From: an uncultured Oscillospiraceae bacterium
GTDB lineage: Bacteria > Bacillota > Clostridia > Oscillospirales > Oscillospiraceae
DNA: 17,216 nucleotides
Direction of reading: 5' to 3'
NCBI GenBank assembly: GCA_900757655.1
Contig: CAAEOT010000046.1
Coordinates: forward strand, 1 to 17,216
In this document: piece after piece, positions 6,419-12,862 of the stretch
How the letters are laid out: the number at the start of each line of letters is the position of its first letter
How positions within the stretch are numbered: position 1 is the first letter of the stretch
Program-made: the position numbers and the translations under genes
The notes under the pieces: generated by a model
What the model saw: the letters and a program-made list of their open reading frames with translations, nothing else
Database searches by the model: none
What the model was told of the DNA's origin: nothing

Positions 6419-7405
6419 TCAGACCGCCGGAACCTCCGGCGCGCAGCTGTCGCAGTCGATGCCGCTGCGGTAGGCGTTGGGCGAGACGCCGATGACGTCC
6501 CGGAACGCTTTGGCGAACTTGCTGCCATTATCATACCCAAACTGGCCGGCAATATCCAGCACCGTGCGGTCAGTCTGGCGCAGGAGCCGCGCCGCGCCGT
6601 GCATTTTCTGCGCGCGCAGAAATGCCGCCGGTGACATGCCGTACACGCCGCGGAAGCTGCTGTTGATGAGCGTGGCCGAGGCGCCGAAGCGCTGCGCGAG
6701 CTCCGCGACCGTCAGTCGCCGCTCCGTGTTCTCGAGCAGATACGCGCCGATCTGCTCGGCGAGCTGCACCTGTGCCTGCGGGTAACTGTGCTGCGGCTGC
6801 GCCGCCTGCACGGGGAACGCGCTCAAAAACAGCAGCAGCTCCAGGATCTTGACCTTGAAATAGCCCTTGCGGATACCCTCCGGCACGGAATAGAGCTCAG
6901 AGAAAATGTGCGCCACGCCCTGCGACGAGCGTGTGACGAAGCAGGCGGCGTCCGCGCAGAATTTTTCAATGAGCGCGCTCGGTCGCACCTCGACGTCCTC
7001 GAGAAAGCACGACAGGCAGTCCGGCGCGCGGGCCGGGTCGATCGATACCGTGATGCCGTGATAATGCCCGGTCGGAAAACGCGCCGGGGCCGCCGCTTGG
7101 GTGCGCTGCACGACCGCCAGATCGCCCGGCGCGAGGAAGAAGCAGGCGTCGCCATATGGGTAGGCAATGCGCCCCTCGCGGCAGTGGTGGATCTCAAGGC
7201 AGCCGGGTGCCTGCGCGCGCCGCATGGCGCAGACCGTGGCGTGGACGTCGTGATACACGATCTCAATACCCGGGAAAACCGGATAGACCGTCTGCACCAC
7301 TTCCCCATCGGCATCATCGAGATGATAGACCGTGTGCTCCGTGTCCTGATGCAGCACCGTCGCCTGCGTATCCGCTAAAGTTTCCTTTTGTTTTGCTGTG
7401 GCCAT
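6419..7405 (-). CDS. AraC-family transcriptional regulator
   Basis: 328 residues. The C-terminal 100 residues are a typical AraC/XylS DNA-binding domain: the first helix-turn-helix at about 231-254 (LTVAELAQRFGASATLINSS), then YGMSPAAFLRAQKMHGAARL, and the second at about 280-303 (VLDIAGQFGYDNGSKFAKAF), ending GVSPNAYR. The N-terminal 200 residues have a cupin-like look with HH and HYHG segments and should bind an effector, which cannot be told. AGGAGG (7415-7420) lies 9 bases before the ATG. It has its own strong promoter and a dyad between promoter and gene, so self-regulation or control by another factor is likely. The DUF3793-flavodoxin pair follows on the same strand after 204 bases with no terminator seen between, making that pair its likely target or co-transcript (inference). 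Confidence 0.92.
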   Translation of the reverse strand: MATAKQKETLADTQATVLHQDTEHTVYHLDDADGEVVQTVYPVFPGIEIVYHDVHATVCAMRRAQAPGCLEIHHCREGRIAYPYGDACFFLAPGDLAVVQRTQAAAPARFPTGHYHGITVSIDPARAPDCLSCFLEDVEVRPSALIEKFCADAACFVTRSSQGVAHIFSELYSVPEGIRKGYFKVKILELLLFLSAFPVQAAQPQHSYPQAQVQLAEQIGAYLLENTERRLTVAELAQRFGASATLINSSFRGVYGMSPAAFLRAQKMHGAARLLRQTDRTVLDIAGQFGYDNGSKFAKAFRDVIGVSPNAYRSGIDCDSCAPEVPAV

Positions 7406-7427
7406 TGCGCCGCACCTCCTGTATTCC

Positions 7428-7445
7428 GGTTAGATAAATCTAATT
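7428..7445 (-). promoter_or_regulatory. Operator-like dyad before the AraC-type gene
   Basis: The plus strand reads GGTTAGATAAATCTAATT. The six-base arms TTAGAT and ATCTAA are perfect inverted repeats with two bases between. The site is in the leader, about 40-60 bases after the predicted transcription start and 23 bases before the ATG. A further TCTAAC half-site lies exactly 30 bp away (7469-7474). A similar dyad precedes DUF3793. Confidence 0.5.
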
Positions 7446-7491
7446 TGCAGGAAAACAAAAGCGCCGTCTCTAACGGCTCGATAGATACTTT

Positions 7492-7520
7492 ATTATACCG
7501 TGCCCCCGCCGCCGCGTCAA
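7492..7520 (-). promoter_or_regulatory. Sigma-A-type promoter of the AraC-type gene
   Basis: The minus strand shows TTGACG (7515-7520), a 17-bp spacer and TATAAT (7492-7497), immediately after the tRNA-Thr terminator. The leader to the ATG is about 80 bases. Confidence 0.85.
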
Positions 7521-7530
7521 GCGGCAGGAA

Positions 7531-7562
7531 TCAAAAACGCCCTGCGGTCAAAACCACAGGGC
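7531..7562 (-). terminator. Intrinsic terminator after tRNA-Thr
   Basis: The arms 7539-7548 and 7553-7562 form a 10-bp GC-rich stem with one G-U pair around a 4-base loop. On the minus strand it is followed by GTTTTTG. It begins 5 bases beyond the tRNA CCA end. Confidence 0.88.
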
Positions 7563-7567
7563 ATTTC

Positions 7568-7643
7568 TGGAGCTAGTGATGTGACTCGAACACACGACCT
7601 GCTGATTACGAATCAGCTGCTCTACCGACTGAGCTACACTAGC
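7568..7643 (-). tRNA. tRNA-Thr, anticodon CGT
   Basis: The minus strand gives acceptor GCTAGTG/CACTAGC, D arm GCTC/GAGC, anticodon stem GCTGA/TCAGC with loop TTCGTAA, and T arm GTGTG-TTCGAGT-CACAT. The anticodon CGT reads the threonine codon ACG. The discriminator is T and CCA is encoded (7568-7570). Confidence 0.95.
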
Positions 7644-7663
7644 ATATTTCTTACAGCTTGCAC

Positions 7664-7692
7664 ATTCTATCACATGTCTCCTGGGATGTCAA
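7664..7692 (-). promoter_or_regulatory. Sigma-A-type promoter of tRNA-Thr
   Basis: A perfect TTGACA (7687-7692), a 17-bp spacer and TAGAAT (7664-7669) on the minus strand, about 20 bases before the tRNA. Confidence 0.88.
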
Positions 7693-7924
7693 TACAAAAG
7701 TTTTGTGATTACTATTTGTTTTCATGCATAAAAAAATGTTGCATTCCTGCACAAATTGTCGATTTTCTTCGGTTCCTGTCGGTTGTGCAGTATTTGCACT
7801 GTTACGGCCATCCGGAAAACACGCGTGGTTTCAGGGATTCCCGCACGCAGAGAAGGTCAAAGTTCTTACATTTTCGTGACAATGCGTTTACATAATTATT
7901 TTCCGTCTTTCAGTTTGCTGTGAG

Positions 7925-7954
7925 TTATCAACATTTTCAACCGACTTTTCAACA
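7925..7954 (+). repeat. Cluster of three DnaA-box-like 9-mers
   Basis: TTATCAACA (7925-7933), TTTTCAACC (7934-7942) and TTTTCAACA (7946-7954) lie head to tail in the same orientation. The DnaA-box consensus is TTATCCACA, so the first differs at one position and the others at two or three. A more distant opposite-strand match, AAATCCACA, lies at 8026-8034. They may be real DnaA sites or chance in AT-rich DNA. Confidence 0.4.
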
Positions 7955-8062
7955 CGCGAATTTCTTTGTTCTTTCAATCGATTGCTTCATTTCTACATAA
8001 ATCAGGAAACGTCGGAAACGGACTTTGTGGATTTTACAAACATCGATTTTGTTACCATAACA

Positions 8063-8090
8063 CAAATCTCTCGCAGACGCGAGAGATTTG
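8063..8090 (-). terminator. Perfect 12-bp hairpin after radC, possible terminator
   Basis: CAAATCTCTCGC (8063-8074) pairs fully with 8079-8090 around AGAC. It is 49 bases beyond the radC stop codon, the right place to end the uvrB-polA-rimI-tsaD-radC transcript. On the minus strand it is followed by TGTTATGG rather than a U run, so it is not a canonical intrinsic terminator. Confidence 0.45.
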
Positions 8091-8139
8091 AAAAAATGCT
8101 TGACATGCAAAATGCAGGATTTGTGCCGCCGGTGATGAT

Positions 8140-8811
8140 TCAGAGCAGACCGCTATCGGCAAACGACACGTAATCCTCGCCGCAGACGATGATATGATCC
8201 GCAAGCGTGATTCCTACGAGCAAAAGTGCGTCCCGGATGCGGCGGGTCGTGAGCTCATCCTCGCGCGACGGGAGCGCATAAGCATCCACATGGTTGTGGC
8301 TGAGGATGACGGACACCGCCTTCTGCGACAGGGCCGTCTCCACGATGGCGCGCACGGACACTTCCGCGGCATTGACCACACCGCGGCCGACCTCCCTGCA
8401 GCTGATGAGACCACCCTTGGCGTCCAGACACAGGAGGTAGACGACCTCCGTGCGCTCATACAGATACAGCGGCACAAGATAGTGCCCGGCGTCCTCGCTC
8501 GAGCGCAGGATCGTCTGCTGGCGGCGCTTGGCCATCTGGTACCGGCGGCCGACCTGCGGGATGAGCGTGAGGAGCGTGGCCACGTTCTCCCCCACACCAG
8601 GCACGCGCATCATGTCCTCAAAGCTCGCCTCAAAGACGGCGTCAAGCGTGCCGAAGTGGTCAAGCAGTGCGTGCGCGAGCTCGTTGACGTCGCGCCGGGG
8701 CACGGCATAAAACAGCAGCAGCTCGAGCACGCTGTGGTCGTCGAAATTATCGAGCCCGCTGCGCACGAAGCGCGCCTTCATGCGGGCGCGGTGGCCGTCA
8801 TGCACGCCCAT
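8140..8811 (-). CDS. radC: RadC/JAB-domain protein
   Basis: 223 residues, the usual RadC length. The N-terminal half has the helix-hairpin-helix region (MMRVPGVGENVATLL, 67-81). The C-terminal JAB/JAMM-like domain has metal ligands in the pattern H-x-H-x7-S-x2-D: His172, His174, Ser182 and Asp185 in SHNHVDAYALPSRED. The common HNHPSG is HNHVDA here, an unusual change that keeps the ligands. Despite its name, a DNA-repair role for RadC is not established; JAB domains are metallohydrolase-like. GAGG (plus 8821-8824) lies 9 bases before the ATG. The start overlaps the tsaD end by 14 bases, so it is last in the minus-strand unit. Confidence 0.93.
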   Translation of the reverse strand: MGVHDGHRARMKARFVRSGLDNFDDHSVLELLLFYAVPRRDVNELAHALLDHFGTLDAVFEASFEDMMRVPGVGENVATLLTLIPQVGRRYQMAKRRQQTILRSSEDAGHYLVPLYLYERTEVVYLLCLDAKGGLISCREVGRGVVNAAEVSVRAIVETALSQKAVSVILSHNHVDAYALPSREDELTTRRIRDALLLVGITLADHIIVCGEDYVSFADSGLL

Positions 8812-9826
8812 AAAACGGCACCTCGGAGATCTCCATATTGGCCCAGGCGTTGAGTTCGCTGCCGGCGCGCGCGCCGCGCAGATACTCGTAGTACGCCTGG
8901 CAGCCGATCATGGCGGCGTTGTCGCCGCAGAGTTTCAGCGGCGGGACGAACAGGCGGATGCCGGCCGCGTCGCACGCAGCCTGAAAATCGCCGCGGATGC
9001 GGGAATTGGCCGCAACACCGCCCGCCACGGCGAGCTTGTCATAGCCGAGCTCCCGGACCGCCGCCATCGTGCGCGGCACAAGGCTCTCGCTCATGGCGCG
9101 GCAGAACGACGCGGCGAGCGACGCTTTGTCGAGCGGCTCTCCCTTCTGCTCCGCCGTGTGGGCGAGATTGATGACGGCCGTTTTCAGGCCGCTGAAGCTC
9201 ATGTCATACGGGCAGCCGTCCACGTGGCCGATGGGGAGCTTGTACTTCCGGTCGTCTCCGGTCTTGGACAGATCGTCGATGGGCTTGCCGCCAGGGTATG
9301 GCAGGCCGAGCACGCGCGCTGTCTTGTCAAAGCACTCGCCAGCCGCATCGTCGCGCGTGGCGCCGAGGATGCGCAGGTCGGTATAGTCGCGCACGTCGCA
9401 GATGAGCGTGTTGCCGCCCGAGATGGCCAGGCACATGAACGGCGGCTCCAGCTCCGGGTAGGCAATGTAGTTAGCCGCGATGTGACCGCGGACGTGATGC
9501 ACCGGGATAAGCGGCACACCGAGCGCGAGCGCGGCGGACTTGGCAAAGTTCACGCCGACGAGCAGCGCGCCGATGAGCCCCGGCGCGCACGTGACGGCTA
9601 CAGCGTCAATATCGCCGCGGGTCAGGCCGGTCACCTCCAGCGCGCGGTCGGCCAGCTGGGAGATGACCTCCACGTGTGAGCGCGACGCGATCTCGGGCAC
9701 GACGCCGCCGTAAATGGCATGTAGATCGGCCTGGGAAAAAACCTGATCGGTCAGCACCTCGCGCCCGTCGCGCACGAGGGCGACGGCCGTCTCGTCACAG
9801 GAGGATTCAATCGCAAGAATAATCAT
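8798..9826 (-). CDS. tsaD: tRNA N6-threonylcarbamoyladenosine transferase TsaD
   Basis: 342 residues. TsaD (Gcp/Kae1/YgjD) transfers the threonylcarbamoyl group from TC-AMP to A37 of ANN-decoding tRNAs, working with TsaB and TsaE. Seen in the sequence: the opening ILAIESSCDETAVALV, metal ligands His111 and His115 in HHVRGHIAAN, ISGGNT (136-140 region), GATRDDAAGECFDKTARVLG (155-174), SFSGLKTAV, AGGVAANSRIR and the third metal ligand Asp302 in GDNAAMIG. I chose the ATG at 9826, where the family starts and where it overlaps the rimI stop as ATGA. The partner genes tsaB and tsaE, often adjacent in bacteria, are not in this window. Essential in most bacteria. Confidence 0.97.
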   Translation of the reverse strand: MIILAIESSCDETAVALVRDGREVLTDQVFSQADLHAIYGGVVPEIASRSHVEVISQLADRALEVTGLTRGDIDAVAVTCAPGLIGALLVGVNFAKSAALALGVPLIPVHHVRGHIAANYIAYPELEPPFMCLAISGGNTLICDVRDYTDLRILGATRDDAAGECFDKTARVLGLPYPGGKPIDDLSKTGDDRKYKLPIGHVDGCPYDMSFSGLKTAVINLAHTAEQKGEPLDKASLAASFCRAMSESLVPRTMAAVRELGYDKLAVAGGVAANSRIRGDFQAACDAAGIRLFVPPLKLCGDNAAMIGCQAYYEYLRGARAGSELNAWANMEISEVPFYGRA

Positions 9827-10281
9827 ATCGTCTCTGCCTCTCTCCGGAACCAGGTCATGAGGAGCGCGTCCTCGTCCGGCTTCTGATAGTAATTTCGGCG
9901 CTGACCGACAGTCTGGAACCCGTGCTTGCGGTACAGTGCGATGGCGGGCGCGTTCGATACACGCACCTCCAGCGTCAAAAATGCGAGATTGAGCGCCGCC
10001 GCCCGCGCGCACAGGGAATCGAGCAGCGCATCCGCAATGCCCTGCCGCCGGTACTCCGGCGCGACGGCGACATTGCCGATGTCGCCCTCGTCGAGCACGT
10101 GCAGGAAGTTTGCGTAGCCGAGCACCGTCTCCCCCGCTGCCGCGATGAGAAACACGTGCCGGTCATCCGGCAGCTGGCTTTGCAGCTGTGCGCGCGTCCA
10201 CGGCGCGGAAAAGCACACGCGCTCCAGCATCTCAAGCTGCGGCAGGTGCTCCGCCCCGGCATCGCAGATCACGTAGTTCAT
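9823..10281 (-). CDS. rimI: Ribosomal protein S18-alanine N-acetyltransferase RimI
   Basis: 152 residues, a single GNAT domain of standard RimI size. Motif A is GNVAVAPEYRRQGIADALL (69-87), with RRQGIA (78-83) forming the acetyl-CoA pyrophosphate loop. LEVRVSNAPAIALYRKHGF (104-122) carries Glu105 and Tyr117, matching the catalytic Glu and Tyr of Salmonella RimI. The product acetylates the N-terminal alanine of ribosomal protein S18. GGAGG (plus 10289-10293) lies 7 bases before the chosen ATG; the upstream extension is polA read in another frame. Start and stop both overlap neighbours as ATGA, with polA before it and tsaD after it. The rimI-tsaD neighbourhood is common in bacteria and supports the assignment over other GNAT enzymes. 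Confidence 0.93.
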   Translation of the reverse strand: MNYVICDAGAEHLPQLEMLERVCFSAPWTRAQLQSQLPDDRHVFLIAAAGETVLGYANFLHVLDEGDIGNVAVAPEYRRQGIADALLDSLCARAAALNLAFLTLEVRVSNAPAIALYRKHGFQTVGQRRNYYQKPDEDALLMTWFRREAETI

Positions 10282-12842
10282 CAGTGCGCCTCCGCCCAGC
10301 TCGCGCCGATCTTCGCGTCCACGAGCAGCGGCACACGGTAATCGACCACGTGCTCCATCTCCTCGACGAGGATGGCGCGAACCGTCTCGGCCTCCGCCGC
10401 CGGGCACTCGACGATGAGCTCATCGTGCACCTGCAGCAGGAGCTGCGCCTCCAGTCCTTCGGCGCGCATGCGCGCGTCCACGCGCACCATGGCGGCCTTG
10501 ATGATGTCCGCCGCCGTGCCCTGAATGGGCATATTGAGTGCCACGCGCTCGCCGAAGCTGCGGAGGTTGAAGTTGGATGATTTGAGCTCCGGCAGATCAC
10601 GCCGGCGGCCGAAGAGCGTCGTGACATAGCCGTCGGCCTTGGCCTGCGCGACGATGCGGTCCATATAGGCGCGCACGCCGTGGTACTTGGCAAAATAGCT
10701 GTCCATGTACGCCTTGGCCTCACTCTGGAACACACCGATGTCCTGCGCGAGGCTGAAGGCCGAGATGCCGTAGACAATGCCGAAATTGACGGCCTTGGCG
10801 TGCGAGCGCTGCAGTGGCGTGACCTCCTCAAGCGGCACGCCAAACACCTGCGACGCCGTGACGGCGTGGATGTCCTCTCCGCTGCGGAAGGCCGCGATCA
10901 TGGTCTCGTCGTTTGCAATATGCGCCAGCAGACGCAGCTCGATCTGGCTGTAGTCCGCGTCCACGAGCACCTTGCCGGGCGAGGCCACGAACATATTGCG
11001 GATCTGCGCGCCGAGCTCGCGGCGCACGGGGATGTTCTGCAGGTTCGGCTCCGTGGACGACAGACGTCCTGTCGCCGTGACGGTCATCTGAAAGTTCGTA
11101 TGGATGCGCCCGTCGGCGGAAATCTCCTTGAGCAGCCCGTCGGCATACGTGGATTTGAGTTTTGTGAGCATACGGTAATCGAGGATCTGGTCGATGATCG
11201 GGTGCTTGCCGCGCAGCTTTTCGAGCACGGCGGCATTCGTGCTCCATCCGGTCTTTGTCTTTTTCCCGGCCGGGAGCATGAGCCGGTCAAACAGCACGTG
11301 GCCAAGCTGCTTCGGCGACTGGATGTTGAACGGCTCGCCCGCGCAGGCCCAGATGCTCTGCTGGAGCTGCTCAATGGCGCTCGTGAGGCTTTCACCGAAA
11401 TCGTAGAGCGCCTTACGGTCGACGAGAAAACCCGTGTGCTCCATGCGCGCCAGCACCGGGCACAGCGGCAGCTCGATGTCCGTATAGAGCGGCAGCATGC
11501 CGAGCGCGTCCATCTTTTCCCGCAGCACCGACTGCAGCGCCCAGACGGTCTGCGCGTCCGGCGCTTCCCCGCCGAGATATGCCTGCGCGAGGCGCGGGAG
11601 ATCATAGTTCCCGGCCGTGGCGTCAAGCAGGTAGGCCGCCAGCGCCGTGTCGAACACGAACCCGTCCGTCGGCAGGCCCTCGGCGAGCAGTGCGCGCATA
11701 AGGTCTTTGATGTTGTGGCCCGCTTTGCGCACACGGTCGGAAAACAGCAGACGCAGAAATGCATTGTAATCATCGCCGAGCTGCGCCCACGCGAGCGCAT
11801 AGCACGCCTTACCGTCGCAGAGCGTGAGCGCGTCGAGCCCGTCGGGCGCGAGCACCGCAACATACGGCGCCGCCGTGACCGCCTGCTCGAGTGCGTGCAG
11901 CGCGGTGCCGTCCGTCACGTCAACGCTTGGCAGTTGCGCAATCGTATGCTCCGGCGCGGCCGCACCATCCCCCGGCTGCAGGCCCCACTTTTCCGAGAGC
12001 TTCAAAAAGCCCAGCCGCCGGAACCAGTCATAGAGTTCGGGGCGGTAGTCCCGATTCCATGCTGCCGATTCTGGTGCGAAATCAATGGGCGCGTCCGTGT
12101 GAATCGTGGCGAGGTCGAACGACAGCTGCGCGCTCTCGCGCCCTTCCGCGAGCTTTTTGCGCACGCCTGGCTTGATGTCCAGCGCGTCAAGATCGCGGTA
12201 AATATCCGTCACCGTGCCGAAGCGCACGAGCAGATCCTTCGCCGTCTTTTCGCCGATGCCGGGCACGCCGGGGATGTTGTCCGAGCTGTCGCCCATGAGC
12301 GCCTTGAGGTCGATCATATGAATGGGGTCGAAGCCATACTCGGCGCGGAATACTTCGGGCGTGTATTCGATCGTCTCCGTCTGGCCCATGCGGGTCTTGA
12401 CGTGGCAGACGTGGGTGGTGTCCGTGATGAGCTGGAGGCTGTCCTTGTCGCCGGTGACGATCTCGCACGTCCAGCCGGCGGCCTCGCAGCGCCTGGCGAC
12501 CGTGCCGAGCAGGTCGTCCGCCTCCCACCCGGCCAGCTCCAGCCGCCGGATGCCCATGCAGTCAAGCGTCTGCTTGAGCAGCGGCATCTGCACAACGAGC
12601 TCCTCCGGCATGGGCTTGCGCTGGGCCTTATAGAGTGCGTACTGCTCGTGCCGGAACGTCGGCGCGTGCACGTCAAACGCCACACACACCGCCTGCGGCT
12701 GCTCGAGCTCGAGGATGCGCTGAAAAATGGTCAGAAAACCGTAGACCGCGTTCGTCGGCGTGCCGTCCGGCGCGTTGAGCATACGAATGCCGTAAAAGGC
12801 GCGGTTGACGATGCTGTTGCCGTCAAGAATCATGAGTTTCAT
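10281..12842 (-). CDS. polA: DNA polymerase I
   Basis: 853 residues. It fills gaps and removes RNA primers in replication and repair. The 5' nuclease domain (1-290) has its acidic metal ligands in GWEADDLLG (105-113), TGDKDS (130-135) and MGDSSDN (183-189), then PGVPGIGEKTA (191-201). The middle domain (about 300-430) resembles the 3'-5' exonuclease fold but lacks the first acidic motif (VAVLAPDG where DTET is expected), so proofreading is probably lost. The polymerase domain has motif A DYSQIELR (Asp630), the O-helix with Arg679, Lys683, Phe687 and Tyr691, and motif C QVHDE (Asp807, Glu808). The ATG at 12842 is chosen for GAGGAGG 8 bases upstream; a GTG at 12866 overlapping the uvrB stop is the alternative. 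Confidence 0.97.
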   Translation of the reverse strand: MKLMILDGNSIVNRAFYGIRMLNAPDGTPTNAVYGFLTIFQRILELEQPQAVCVAFDVHAPTFRHEQYALYKAQRKPMPEELVVQMPLLKQTLDCMGIRRLELAGWEADDLLGTVARRCEAAGWTCEIVTGDKDSLQLITDTTHVCHVKTRMGQTETIEYTPEVFRAEYGFDPIHMIDLKALMGDSSDNIPGVPGIGEKTAKDLLVRFGTVTDIYRDLDALDIKPGVRKKLAEGRESAQLSFDLATIHTDAPIDFAPESAAWNRDYRPELYDWFRRLGFLKLSEKWGLQPGDGAAAPEHTIAQLPSVDVTDGTALHALEQAVTAAPYVAVLAPDGLDALTLCDGKACYALAWAQLGDDYNAFLRLLFSDRVRKAGHNIKDLMRALLAEGLPTDGFVFDTALAAYLLDATAGNYDLPRLAQAYLGGEAPDAQTVWALQSVLREKMDALGMLPLYTDIELPLCPVLARMEHTGFLVDRKALYDFGESLTSAIEQLQQSIWACAGEPFNIQSPKQLGHVLFDRLMLPAGKKTKTGWSTNAAVLEKLRGKHPIIDQILDYRMLTKLKSTYADGLLKEISADGRIHTNFQMTVTATGRLSSTEPNLQNIPVRRELGAQIRNMFVASPGKVLVDADYSQIELRLLAHIANDETMIAAFRSGEDIHAVTASQVFGVPLEEVTPLQRSHAKAVNFGIVYGISAFSLAQDIGVFQSEAKAYMDSYFAKYHGVRAYMDRIVAQAKADGYVTTLFGRRRDLPELKSSNFNLRSFGERVALNMPIQGTAADIIKAAMVRVDARMRAEGLEAQLLLQVHDELIVECPAAEAETVRAILVEEMEHVVDYRVPLLVDAKIGASWAEAH

Positions 12843-12862
12843 TCGGGTGTCCTCCTCGCGCG

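Larger units (their letters stand above)
7693..8139. other. AT-rich gene-free region
   Basis: About 450 bases without a supportable gene, clearly richer in A and T than the surrounding coding DNA. It contains an 8-bp dyad CTGCACAA/TTGTGCAG (7747-7754, 7783-7790), a cluster of DnaA-box-like 9-mers (7925-7954) and a strong 12-bp hairpin (8063-8090). The only open frame of note (7982-8173, TTG start) lacks a ribosome site and runs into the end of radC. Confidence 0.6.

Noticed and set aside
6426..6440. GCCGGA/TCCGGC hairpin at the end of the AraC-type gene
   Set aside because: It is inside the coding sequence and has no U run after it, so it is not a terminator.
7982..8173. A 63-codon frame in the AT-rich intergenic region
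   Set aside because: It has a TTG start, no ribosome site, runs through the 12-bp hairpin and overlaps the end of radC. No similarity recognised.
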